This document shows, piece after piece, positions 15,494 through 23,859 of a stretch of DNA of 24,867 nt. Each line of letters opens with the position of its first letter. Position 1 is the stretch's first letter. This stretch comes from CAZVXI01 sp964631295 (GTDB lineage Bacteria; Planctomycetota; Phycisphaerae; Phycisphaerales; SM1A02). Below the pieces are notes generated by a model. It saw only the letters and a program-made list of their open reading frames with translations. It was not told the DNA's origin and ran no database searches. The position numbers and the translations under genes are program-made. The stretch is from positions 1 to 24,867 of the forward strand of contig CAZVXI010000034.1 of the NCBI GenBank assembly GCA_964631295.1, written 5' to 3'.

Positions 15494-15502
15494 ATTATAA
15501 CA
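15494..15502 (-). promoter_or_regulatory. extended -10 promoter ahead of the CII-like gene
   Basis: Reading leftward, TG-T-TATAAT (15502-15494) is an extended -10 element with a perfect consensus hexamer. It overlaps the stop codon of the cardiolipin synthase gene. The predicted start near 15487 leaves a leader of about 56 bases before the ATG at 15431. No good -35 box is present, as expected for extended -10 promoters. It could launch the nine-gene operon independently of cls. Function is inferred. Confidence 0.5.
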
Positions 15503-16937
15503 GCGGGCTGAGCATTCCAGCCGCGTTCTGGGCGAGTTTGTGCAATGGTGGTCGGCGGAGCCACTGCGAATGTGAGACTGCGATCGAGTTCTGAGCATAT
15601 GACTTCTGCAGAAATCGCAACTGACTGGCGAAATCCGTGTCGTACACGACAACTGATACTTCGAAGTTGATCTCGAAACTGCGGCGATCGAGATTCGCCG
15701 TCGAGACGAGCGCGAGGTCGCGATCAATCGTCATCGTCTTGGCGTGCAGCAAACCACCAGTGTACTCGAGAATCTCCGCTCCAGCACTGAGAAGCGACTC
15801 ATAGTGGCTCCGGCTGGCTGCGGCAACGAGCGGAGAGTCATTTCTCCTCGGCACGATGAGCGTCGTATGGACGCCACGCCGTGCAGCGGTTTCAACTGCG
15901 ATCATCGTCGCATCATCCGGTACAAAGTACGGCGTTGTGAGAATCAACTCCTCCCGGGCAACATGCAATGAAGAGTGGATCAACTGCCGCATTGCTTCGT
16001 TGAACGATGTTGGCCCAGTGCCGATGACCTGGGAAATCGCTCCTTCGGTGCTCTCTGGAATCGGTGCGCGAAGCAAGGCGTCGAGCGACTCACTGGAGTC
16101 CATGTACCAGTCCTGAATGAAGATTCCCTGGAGGTCGCGCGTGATTGGCCCGGTCGCACGCACCATCATGTCGATCCATGGTGCAAAGCGCCTCTTTGGC
16201 GCAAATGCCGCATCAGCGATGTTCTGACTGCCCATGTACGCAATCTCATTGTCAATGACGACGATTTTGCGGTGGTTACGAAGATCAAGCCGTTTGAACA
16301 AGGCGCGGATGATTCGTGCGGGCAGCATCTCAACGCATTGCACCCCGCCTTGCTGCATGCGCGTCCACAGGTTGGATTGAAGCAAGTCGCGTGATCCAAC
16401 GGAGTCAACCATCAGCCGGCACACAACACCACGCTTGGCAGCACGAAGCAACGCATCTGCTACACGCCTGCCGTTCCCATCATCGAGATAGATGTAAAAC
16501 AGCAAGTGACAATGCTCCTGCGCACCTTCAATATCTTCCAGCACTGCATCCATGAACGCATCAGTGTCGTTGAGAAGCGTCAGGTGATTGTTGCCACGTA
16601 CGATGCTGCCACCGACGGCTTCTGCGAGGTAAGCGATTTGCGAGAAACGCTCGGGCACGTTCGGATGTGAACTGGGTGCTGTCGTGCTCTCCAGGCGCGC
16701 TGTTTCGAGCCGATCACAGATTTCTTCATAGTGTTTGACGCGCCGTCTGCCGAGGCGGACTTCGCCGACAAGCAGATATGCGATGATCCCGAGAAACGGA
16801 ATAAGCAGGATGATCATCGTCCATGCGAGATTCACGGACGGTTTACGCTTCCGGCGAATAAGCACCCAACTGAGTACAACGAGTTTCAGCGCGAACTCAC
16901 CGAGGAAGATCACCAGCGGGATGAAGCCAGTCCACAC
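15495..16937 (-). CDS. cls: cardiolipin synthase-type phospholipase D-family enzyme
   Basis: A 480-residue membrane protein with the full bacterial cardiolipin synthase layout: two N-terminal transmembrane segments (about 5-27 and 38-57), then two phospholipase D catalytic repeats. The HKD motifs are H222-x-K224-(4x)-D229 in NHRKIVVID and H398-x-K400-(4x)-D405 in LHAKTMTID, each followed by the expected GS/ST-N block (MGSQNIAD, VSTANLDRRSFEINFE). It condenses phosphatidylglycerol molecules into cardiolipin at the inner membrane. The start is a GTG at 16937 with SD GGAG seven bases upstream. It begins 18 bases after the preceding membrane-protein gene, so the two are probably cotranscribed. 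All key residues are intact. Confidence 0.93.
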   Translation of the reverse strand: MWTGFIPLVIFLGEFALKLVVLSWVLIRRKRKPSVNLAWTMIILLIPFLGIIAYLLVGEVRLGRRRVKHYEEICDRLETARLESTTAPSSHPNVPERFSQIAYLAEAVGGSIVRGNNHLTLLNDTDAFMDAVLEDIEGAQEHCHLLFYIYLDDGNGRRVADALLRAAKRGVVCRLMVDSVGSRDLLQSNLWTRMQQGGVQCVEMLPARIIRALFKRLDLRNHRKIVVIDNEIAYMGSQNIADAAFAPKRRFAPWIDMMVRATGPITRDLQGIFIQDWYMDSSESLDALLRAPIPESTEGAISQVIGTGPTSFNEAMRQLIHSSLHVAREELILTTPYFVPDDATMIAVETAARRGVHTTLIVPRRNDSPLVAAASRSHYESLLSAGAEILEYTGGLLHAKTMTIDRDLALVSTANLDRRSFEINFEVSVVVYDTDFASQLRFLQKSYAQNSIAVSHSQWLRRPPLHKLAQNAAGMLSPLL

Positions 16938-16955
16938 GTCACATCTCCTGCAGCG

Positions 16956-17654
16956 TCACCGTACCGTGGTGCGCCTTCGTATGGCTTGTGCAATGGCAAG
17001 CGCCACCCACACCATGACTGCGGTAAACGCGAGGAGCCAAATCCACTGCCAGTCGGTAGCCGTCGGTCGTGCGCTCGCATTCCCGCCGAGCGTATGGGTC
17101 GCGAGGAGCGGACTGAGATCGACCAGTTCCAGTGAACCCGGCTTGCGTGCGATGCCCACCCACACAGCAGCCGGCCCAAGCAGGCACAGACCAAGGCATG
17201 TGAGCATTGCCACAATACGCGGGCCGATTTTCTCCGTTCCGATCGACGCAGCGATGATCGCACCCACAATAATCAGCCAGCAGCCGAGCACAAGATCAAT
17301 CGCTGCGGTCCGCTCAGGTGACCACGTCGTGACGACCCGAAGAGGCCAGAGCACCACCTGCACGAGTGACAGCAGAACCATAAGGTCGAGCAGCGTCTGA
17401 CGAATCGGGAGTCTGGTCGCTTCCTGGCTCAGGCGCAGCAGAGGCCATCCGATCATCAGGCCGATGACAACGCTTAGGATCATCATCCGCACGCCGGGCG
17501 TGAAGCTCGCGGACGATGGATGCACGGGCGTGCGGAACCCCATCGTGAGCATCCACGAGGCAATCAGCCAGATTGAAGCGAGGAAGATCAGAGCACGCGG
17601 CAACTGCACAGTCTGCCGCGGGATGTTTGCTGTCGACGACGACATAAGAGCCAT
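16956..17654 (-). CDS. polytopic membrane protein of unknown function
   Basis: A 232-residue protein with about six hydrophobic segments spread along its length, including LIFLASIWLIASWMLTMGF, MILSVVIGLMIGWPLL, LVLGCWLIIVGAIIAASIG and the C-terminal WIWLLAFTAVMVWVALAIAQ, ending in a basic tail. No catalytic or transporter motif is recognised, and no family can be named. The start is either ATG 17654 (chosen) or ATG 17645; neither has a clear SD. A -10-like TACAAT on the minus strand (17658-17653) overlaps the first ATG and would make the second start nearly leaderless. It lies 18 bases ahead of cls and is divergent from the GH95 gene with a 47-base gap. Confidence 0.7.
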   Translation of the reverse strand: MALMSSSTANIPRQTVQLPRALIFLASIWLIASWMLTMGFRTPVHPSSASFTPGVRMMILSVVIGLMIGWPLLRLSQEATRLPIRQTLLDLMVLLSLVQVVLWPLRVVTTWSPERTAAIDLVLGCWLIIVGAIIAASIGTEKIGPRIVAMLTCLGLCLLGPAAVWVGIARKPGSLELVDLSPLLATHTLGGNASARPTATDWQWIWLLAFTAVMVWVALAIAQAIRRRTTVR

Positions 17655-17701
17655 TGTAGGGCCCGTCAATCGCCGCTCGTCGCATCTGGTACGCTGAGCG
17701 C

Positions 17702-20497
17702 ATGATGCTACAGAGATTCGGCACACTCGCAGTCACCTTCTTACTTGGCGGTCCGACAATCGCAGCGGCTCTGCCGTTGGTCGAAGCTGAGGAGTTGATC
17801 CTGTGGTTCGGCGAGCCGGCGCAGCGGTGGACAGAAGCATTGCCCGTCGGGAACGGCCGCTTCGGTGCGATGGTGTTCGGCGGTGTTCTGGAAGAACGAA
17901 TCCAACTCAGCGAAGAGACGATCTGGGCCGGACCGCCCGTCCCTGAGAATCCCGATTCCATGGCGGCCACGCTTGCTGAAGCGCGTCGTCTTTTCTTTGA
18001 GGGAGATCCCGCAACTGGGGAGCGGCTGATTGCCGAGCGGATACTCGCCCCGCGCATCAGCCCGCGCAGTCATCAAACGCTGGGCGACCTGCGCATCAGC
18101 ATGCTGTTGGACAACGCGGCCGCCGCTGAGCCTGTTGACCTTATGTTTCAGCGTGGGCCGACAGTTGCCCGAGAAGCGCCCACTGTTGATCCTGAGGCCG
18201 TTGTGTTTGCTCAGTGGGACCCTGTCGCGAGTGATCAGGACCGCGCCGTACCGGAGCATTCGACGACACTCTTTGCCGCTCGATTTGGAGTCACGACAGC
18301 GCACATCGAAGCAGGGATCGGCTGGTTGCGGATGTCGCCGACGGATGATGCATCGCGCATCTGGTTGAATGGGATCGAGGTCGGCAGCACAAACGCGTGG
18401 AATCAGTCGTATGAGTTCGATTTACGCCCAGCGCTTCGACTTGGTGAGAACGAACTCGTCATAGCAGTCACGAACAACGGCGGGCCCGGCTATCTTGCGG
18501 AGCGCATCCGTCTCGAGTCGTCATTCGTACCCGATGACTATCGCCGACAGCTGAATCTCTCGACCGGTATCACATTGGCCGAGTTCTCGCACAATGGTGT
18601 GCATTATCGACGCGAGGCCTGGCTCAGTGCGTCAGATGGCACGTTGTGTATCGTCTTGTCGGCATCCGAACCGGGCGCGCTTTCGCTGGATGTTACGCTG
18701 GATCGCCCGGCAGACGCGAAGACCACGTCGTCCGGAGATACAGCGCTCTGGATGGAAGGCCGCGCGTCTCATGGAGGCGAACATCTCGGGGTGCGCTTTG
18801 GTACGCTGCTGGAGGGATTTTGCTCAAACGGCACGCTGGAATCAACCGATGGCATGGTCCGCATTCGCAATGCTGACAGAGTGTTTCTGATTCTCAATGC
18901 GGCCACGGACTACAACCTCGCCGATCCATCGGAACCTCTGCAGCATGACCTTTATGAGATGTGCGATGCGAAGCTGCACAGTTTTGGCATCTCGCTGATG
19001 CGGGAGAAACACATCATTGATCATCAGTCGTACATGAATCGCGTGCAGATCGACCTCGGCGGGGATGATCTCTCGCATCTGCCGACCGATGCACGGCTTG
19101 AGCGTGTGAAGCAGGGTGAAAATGACGCAGGGCTTGCGGCATTGTATTTTCAGTACGGTCGCTATCTGCTGATCAGTTCGTCGCGTCCGGGTACATTGCC
19201 GGCAAATCTCCAGGGGCTGTGGAATGAGCATATCGAAGCGCCGTGGAATGCTGACTATCACATCAATATCAACCTGCAGATGAACTACTGGCCTGCGGAG
19301 GTATGTAATCTCAGCGAGTGCCATGAGCCGCTTTTTGACTACATGGAGCGCATGATCCCTGATGGTCGTGATCTTGCGCGGAAGTTCGGCTGCGAGGGGT
19401 TTGCTTATGGGCATGTCAGTGATGCATGGCTTTGGGCGGCCGTGCAAGGCAGGCCCGTATGGGGGATGTGGGTGATCGGCGGGCCTTGGCTTGCATCGCA
19501 CATGATGGAGCATGTCCGATTCACCAACGATGTGACCTTCGCGCGCGAGCGTGCATGGCCATTCATGCGAGAATGCAGCGAGTTCTTCCTCGACTGGCTG
19601 GTTGAAGATCCGCGAACAGGGAGGCTCGTCTCCGGACCGACGACATCCGCGGAGAATATGTATATTCATGATGGTGATCGCTTGGCACTTTCGATGGGGC
19701 CTGCGATGGACCAGCAAGTGGTAGCGGAGCTGTTTGACAACACGCTGCAGTTGGCGGGTGATCTTGCGATTGATGATTTGATCGTTGAGCGCATCAGGCA
19801 GGCGCGCGCCCAACTGGCGATGCCAATCAGGATCGGCTCAGACGGGCGCATCATGGAATGGTCCGAGGAGTTGGAGGAAGCAGAGCCGGGGCATCGGCAC
19901 ATGTCGCACCTGTACGCGCTGCATCCGGGTAACGACATCAGCATGTTCGACACGCCACGACTGGCAGAGGCTGCACGCAATGTGCTTGTTTCGCGTCTCG
20001 CGCGCGGCGGCGGGCACACCGGCTGGTCGCGTGCGTGGATCATCAACTTCTTCGCGCGCCTTCGCGATGGTAATGCTGCCCATCATCATGTGCAGCAACT
20101 GCTGTCGAAATCAACGCATCCAAACCTGTTTGACAACCACCCGCCGTTCCAGATTGATGGCAACTTCGGCGGCTGCGCTGGCATTGCGGAGATGCTGCTG
20201 CAATCACATGTGGATGGCATCATCGACCTGCTGCCCGCTTTGCCCGATGCGTGGCAGAATGGATCAGTGCGAGGCCTGCGGGCGCGCGGCGGACATTCTG
20301 TTGATATTGAATGGGCGAATGGGGTGCTCACGCGCTCGATGATTATTGCGGGTCGGGCTGGCGATTATCGCGTGCGTACCTCCTCGCCGTGCGACATCAC
20401 AGTGGATGGCGACAATGTACCCATCAGCACTGAGCCGCATGGAGTTCTGCGATTCGCAGCATCGAAGGGTGCAGTGATCGAAATCACACGGCGTTGA
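17702..20497 (+). CDS. secreted GH95 alpha-L-fucosidase with inserted module
   Basis: A 931-residue glycoside hydrolase of family 95. Residues 1-23 are a signal peptide. The N-terminal beta domain opens with WTEALPVGNGRFGAMVFGG. Catalytic positions in the (alpha/alpha)6 barrel are N522 and N524 (HININLQMNYWPAE), the general acid E651 (SAENMY) and D819 (QIDGNFGG). Between LGDLR (about residue 132) and YRRQLNL (about 280), where ordinary members are continuous, lies an insert of about 145 residues. Its second half (RIWLNGIEVGSTN, LGENELVIAV) resembles a galactose-binding jelly roll. GH95 enzymes release alpha-L-fucose, some alpha-L-galactose, from glycans by inversion. The start is the ATG at 17702 with no SD; a second ATG follows directly. 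Algal polysaccharide is the likely but unproven substrate. Confidence 0.92.
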   Translation: MMLQRFGTLAVTFLLGGPTIAAALPLVEAEELILWFGEPAQRWTEALPVGNGRFGAMVFGGVLEERIQLSEETIWAGPPVPENPDSMAATLAEARRLFFEGDPATGERLIAERILAPRISPRSHQTLGDLRISMLLDNAAAAEPVDLMFQRGPTVAREAPTVDPEAVVFAQWDPVASDQDRAVPEHSTTLFAARFGVTTAHIEAGIGWLRMSPTDDASRIWLNGIEVGSTNAWNQSYEFDLRPALRLGENELVIAVTNNGGPGYLAERIRLESSFVPDDYRRQLNLSTGITLAEFSHNGVHYRREAWLSASDGTLCIVLSASEPGALSLDVTLDRPADAKTTSSGDTALWMEGRASHGGEHLGVRFGTLLEGFCSNGTLESTDGMVRIRNADRVFLILNAATDYNLADPSEPLQHDLYEMCDAKLHSFGISLMREKHIIDHQSYMNRVQIDLGGDDLSHLPTDARLERVKQGENDAGLAALYFQYGRYLLISSSRPGTLPANLQGLWNEHIEAPWNADYHININLQMNYWPAEVCNLSECHEPLFDYMERMIPDGRDLARKFGCEGFAYGHVSDAWLWAAVQGRPVWGMWVIGGPWLASHMMEHVRFTNDVTFARERAWPFMRECSEFFLDWLVEDPRTGRLVSGPTTSAENMYIHDGDRLALSMGPAMDQQVVAELFDNTLQLAGDLAIDDLIVERIRQARAQLAMPIRIGSDGRIMEWSEELEEAEPGHRHMSHLYALHPGNDISMFDTPRLAEAARNVLVSRLARGGGHTGWSRAWIINFFARLRDGNAAHHHVQQLLSKSTHPNLFDNHPPFQIDGNFGGCAGIAEMLLQSHVDGIIDLLPALPDAWQNGSVRGLRARGGHSVDIEWANGVLTRSMIIAGRAGDYRVRTSSPCDITVDGDNVPISTEPHGVLRFAASKGAVIEITRR

Positions 20498-20526
20498 TGG
20501 ATCGCGAGGCAACGGACGATACTCAA

Positions 20527-21180
20527 TCAGGAATCACGTATGAAATGCAGTGTTCCATGCGCATCAAGTGCATCTCGCATTTGTTGTGCAGTATGACCCG
20601 AGTGATCAATGTGGACGGTACGCCAGCCATGGACTTCCGCTGCGTCGATGTTTTCCTGAGAATCATCAAAGAAGATCACCTCATCACCAGCGCAGCCGGT
20701 GACACTTTCAACATGCGCGTACGCGCACGGATCGGGCTTGTGCAGCCCGATGATGTGTGAGGCGATCAGTTGGTCCATCGCGCGCAGTTCCGGATGCTGC
20801 GTAATGATCTCCCAGTGCTCATGATTCGTATTGGACAGCGCGCAGGTCTGAACCTTGTGTGCTGCGATGTCTTCGATGAGTGTGCGCACGCCGGGATATG
20901 GCTGCATCGTCCATGCGAGGTGGATTTGCTCCACTTCTGCGGGGGTATACACGCCGTCAAGCAGGTTGCTCACACGCTCGAAATACGCTGCACCTTCGAT
21001 GCGGCCCGTCTGATGTTGTTCGACGAGCGACATCCACGCGCGATTGTCCAGATCGACGGATTGGGGCATCGCGCGCACATCGATCCCAGCGCGCTCGCAG
21101 CCCTCGTGCCATGACCGACAGATGCGTATAACCACGCCGCCAAGGTCAAAGCAAACGAGTTTGATTGGAGCAGCTGTCAC
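20527..21180 (-). CDS. HAD-superfamily hydrolase (HAD-IA, YihX-like)
   Basis: A 217-residue cytosolic phosphatase-like protein. Motif I is VCFDLGGVV (nucleophile D12; the usual second Asp is replaced by Gly, as in epoxide-hydrolase-N/YihX-type members). A helical cap follows (RAWMSLVEQHQTGRIEGAAYFERV). Motif II is ALSNTN, motif III is GLHKPDP and motif IV is VIFFDDSQENID. The second Asp of motif I normally acts as general acid in phosphatases, so its absence fits a subgroup with altered or slow phosphatase activity. The start is taken as the GTG at 21180, since earlier in-frame codons overlap tadA and encode a low-quality Arg/Ser-rich sequence. It is convergent with the GH95 gene, 29 bases apart. 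Confidence 0.85.
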   Translation of the reverse strand: MTAAPIKLVCFDLGGVVIRICRSWHEGCERAGIDVRAMPQSVDLDNRAWMSLVEQHQTGRIEGAAYFERVSNLLDGVYTPAEVEQIHLAWTMQPYPGVRTLIEDIAAHKVQTCALSNTNHEHWEIITQHPELRAMDQLIASHIIGLHKPDPCAYAHVESVTGCAGDEVIFFDDSQENIDAAEVHGWRTVHIDHSGHTAQQMRDALDAHGTLHFIRDS

Positions 21181-21208
21181 CGGGCGATCATAGCAAGCGC
21201 GTCGTGAA

Positions 21209-21760
21209 TCACGCGGAGCAGCGGCACTGTGTTCGCGCGCCGTTCCCACCGCGGGCAGCTTTTTTCTGTTCGCGTCGCATTCGAAAGAAGTCCTTGAGCA
21301 ACTGACCGCATTCGTCCGAGAGGACGCCGCCGATGACCTCAACTTCGTGGTTCAGTCGTTTGTCGGTTGGAATGTGGTAGAGCGTGTCGCAGGCGCCTGC
21401 CTTCGGGTCGCTGGCACCGTAGATCAGGCGGCCGAGGCGTGCGTTGACCATCGCGCCGGCGCACATCGGACAGGGTTCGAGTGTGACGGCGAGCGAGCAG
21501 TCGTTGAGACGCCAGTCCTTGAGCTTCCTTCCTGCCTCCGATATGGCGATCAACTCGGCATGGCCGACAGGATCTCTGGTCTCTTCACGATTATTCGCAG
21601 CCTGTGTGATGATCTGTCCGCCGCGGTATACCACCGCCCCGACGGGAACCTCGCCCTGTAGTGCTGCCTTGCGAGCGAGTTCCATCGCATGGCGCATCAT
21701 GCGAAGGTCGATCTCGCTGAGGTTGCTTTGCCGCCGACCGGCAAGTCGCAGTTCACTCAT
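21209..21760 (-). CDS. tadA: tRNA-specific adenosine-34 deaminase
   Basis: A 183-residue deaminase of the cytidine/deoxycytidylate deaminase fold. The zinc site and catalytic acid are H67-A-E69 in GHAELIAI, with C97 and C100 in EPCPMCAGA, and the C-terminal helix ends with DFFRMRREQKK. TadA converts A34 to inosine in tRNA-Arg(ACG), allowing it to read CGN codons. The start is the ATG at 21760 with a strong SD GGAGGAG ten bases upstream, so the longer in-frame extension is not used. The C-terminal tail after the family end is about 15 residues, basic and Cys-containing. It lies 53 bases after tatC on the same strand. Confidence 0.93.
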   Translation of the reverse strand: MSELRLAGRRQSNLSEIDLRMMRHAMELARKAALQGEVPVGAVVYRGGQIITQAANNREETRDPVGHAELIAISEAGRKLKDWRLNDCSLAVTLEPCPMCAGAMVNARLGRLIYGASDPKAGACDTLYHIPTDKRLNHEVEVIGGVLSDECGQLLKDFFRMRREQKKAARGGNGARTQCRCSA

Positions 21761-21813
21761 TTCTCGAACACTCCTCCGTGTGGTCACGGACACACTGCCG
21801 TTCCTTCGGCAGA

Positions 21814-23016
21814 TCATCGCTCGCGACCGTCCGGTTCATCGGCATCGTCGGGCTGGTCCTGATCGGTTGGCTTTGATTGTTCTTCCGCACGGTCCGGCTG
21901 TGCCGATTGGGCCGCGTTCTCTGGGCCTGAGGATGGATTATCGGTGTCCGAGCGGTCTGTTCCGGACCTTCGCGGCACTGTGTCGTTCGGACGCGTGGGT
22001 TTGAAGACTGATCCCTCGGCGACCTTCTTCGCTGGTGCAAGCACCATGAGCAGAATGCCCAGTTCGAACAACCCATAGAGTGGGAACAGCATCATCAGCA
22101 TCGACACTGCGTCCGCGGGTGTGATAATCGCAGAGACTGCAGCGCAAACGAGCATCGCATGCCGACGGCGCGAGCGCAGCCATCGGGGAGTGACCATCCC
22201 GGTCCATCCGAGAATCACCAGCACAAGTGGCATCTGAAACGCAACGACCATGCCCAGCAGCAGGACAAGCACGAAGTTTACATACCAACTGATGCGGTAG
22301 ACCTGCGAGATACGTGGCTCGGGCGGAGCGGGCACATGGATCGCAGTGAGCGCACCGGTCTCCGCGTCCGCCTCAACCAGCCAGAGCTTCATGCTCGGCC
22401 ATTCAATCCATGCATCGCCCTCGGTGAGCTGTTCAGCGGCGGGCGGTGCGATGCGCAGTTCCGGCATTTCCCCCAATTCCACGATCGCGGCGATGCGTGG
22501 GTCGGTTGTCGTTGGTGGTGCCGGCGGGGTGATGGCATTGCCAAACGCGATCAGCACCTGCAGCATGAGTGGCAGCATCACGAAATACAGCAACGCGACG
22601 CCGGCAGCCGTCAGGATCGCGCTGCCCGGGATGAGAAACCGAACGAAGCGGCGCTCCTGCTGCATCAATCCCGGGCGGATGAACAGCCATAGTTGCCAGA
22701 GAATCCACGGGATGGAAACGACAATGGCTGCGATCACCGAAAGTTTCAGACGCGTGACGAGGACTTCCGGCGGGGCGAGTTCCTGCACGGATTGCGGCAC
22801 ATCGTTGGCGTATTGTGCAGCAAAGAGCGGCAACAGCAGCCAGTCGATCAGCGTATTGCTGAAGAAGAAAATGATGATGAACAGCGGCAGCGGGATCGCG
22901 AGGGCGTAGATCAGCCGGGCACGCAGCTCGTCAAGGTGATCGCCAAACGACATCACGCCCTCATCTTCGGCGTGCGGCCGACCGTCGAATAGGATGCCGT
23001 GGCGCTTTCTGGTCAT
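21814..23016 (-). CDS. tatC: Sec-independent protein translocase subunit TatC with large periplasmic insert
   Basis: A 400-residue inner-membrane protein, against about 250 in a usual TatC. The N terminus MSFGDHLDELRARLIYA (22-38) holds the conserved Glu that contacts twin-arginine signal peptides. Six transmembrane segments follow, with WLFIRPGL (110-117) after the second. Between the third and fourth segments, about residues 160-240, an extra Pro/Glu-rich periplasmic insert is present (NAITPPAPP to PPEPRISQV). After the last helix comes a hydrophilic acidic/Gln-rich tail of about 65 residues. TatC recognises folded Tat substrates. The start is the ATG at 23016 without an SD; M22 is an alternative. 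It is divergent from the sigma-factor gene. Confidence 0.88.
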   Translation of the reverse strand: MTRKRHGILFDGRPHAEDEGVMSFGDHLDELRARLIYALAIPLPLFIIIFFFSNTLIDWLLLPLFAAQYANDVPQSVQELAPPEVLVTRLKLSVIAAIVVSIPWILWQLWLFIRPGLMQQERRFVRFLIPGSAILTAAGVALLYFVMLPLMLQVLIAFGNAITPPAPPTTTDPRIAAIVELGEMPELRIAPPAAEQLTEGDAWIEWPSMKLWLVEADAETGALTAIHVPAPPEPRISQVYRISWYVNFVLVLLLGMVVAFQMPLVLVILGWTGMVTPRWLRSRRRHAMLVCAAVSAIITPADAVSMLMMLFPLYGLFELGILLMVLAPAKKVAEGSVFKPTRPNDTVPRRSGTDRSDTDNPSSGPENAAQSAQPDRAEEQSKPTDQDQPDDADEPDGRER

Positions 23017-23123
23017 TGAGGGCGGGTGCTCGTCGATCGTCGTGTATGTTCTTCGGGTCAGGCGATCACACAGGTCGCGGCAGAATCCACAAAGATAGCC
23101 GCTCAGAAGGCGGAAGGCAGACG

Positions 23124-23735
23124 GTGCACGAAGGATCGAGCGACCACCACAGTGAAGGCAAGGCCGAGGAGCATCGGCTCGTCGAACAGGCGCAGGCTGG
23201 CGATCGTGACGCGGCACAGCTTCTCTGGCGGATGAATCGACGCTGGGTGGCGGCGATTGTGCTCGCTCACAGGCCGCGGACGATCGATGTCGACGATCTG
23301 ATGCAGGATGTCGCGGTGCGGCTGCTTGCCAAGATTGACACCCTGCGCGATACGAAGGCGTTCAAACCCTGGCTGCGGCAGATCATCATCAACATCTGTC
23401 GCGGGGCAGCTCGGAGCGAGAAGCCGACGCTGCGTCTGGTGAACAACCCGAATGACCCGGATGAGCCTCGGTCGATGCTGGAGCCGGCCGGTGATTTGCC
23501 CGAGCCCGAAGAGTTGCTCGGCCGCAAGGATGCAGCTGGGCTGCTGCTGCGACAGGCGATGTCACTGCCTGCGGAGTATCGCGAGCCGCTGCTGCTGCGG
23601 TGCATCCAGTCGCTCACATATCAGCAGATCAGCGATATCCTCGATTTGCCGATCACGACGATCGAAACCCGCCTGGCGCGGGCTCGAAAAATGCTGCGGG
23701 AGGAAGTCGGCGATGAAGTTCGGCACGGGATATAA
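23124..23735 (+). CDS. ECF-like RNA polymerase sigma factor
   Basis: A 203-residue sigma-70-family protein with only regions 2 and 4. Region 2 (about 20-95) contains IDVDDLMQDVAVRLLAKI and AFKPWLRQIIINICRG. Region 4 (about 147-195) contains LPAEYREPLLLRCIQSLTYQQISDILDLPITTIETRLARARKML, the -35-reading helix-turn-helix. An acidic linker separates them. The start is a GTG at 23124 with GGAAGG about seven bases upstream; a longer TTG-initiated frame would add a Cys/Arg-rich piece and is unlikely. The next gene on the strand, 124 bases on, encodes a putative membrane anti-sigma factor, so the pair probably forms an envelope-signalling switch. The regulon is unknown. Confidence 0.88.
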   Translation: MHEGSSDHHSEGKAEEHRLVEQAQAGDRDAAQLLWRMNRRWVAAIVLAHRPRTIDVDDLMQDVAVRLLAKIDTLRDTKAFKPWLRQIIINICRGAARSEKPTLRLVNNPNDPDEPRSMLEPAGDLPEPEELLGRKDAAGLLLRQAMSLPAEYREPLLLRCIQSLTYQQISDILDLPITTIETRLARARKMLREEVGDEVRHGI

Positions 23736-23859
23736 GTGTTCGCTCTCGGTTGCGGACCGGCCGTGTGAAGCATCTGGCGTGGCTGGGAGGTTTGTGAGCA
23801 CGATTGCCCGTCCAAAAAGTGACCATTCAGGTGCCGAGCGGACTCCAAGTTAGGGATCA

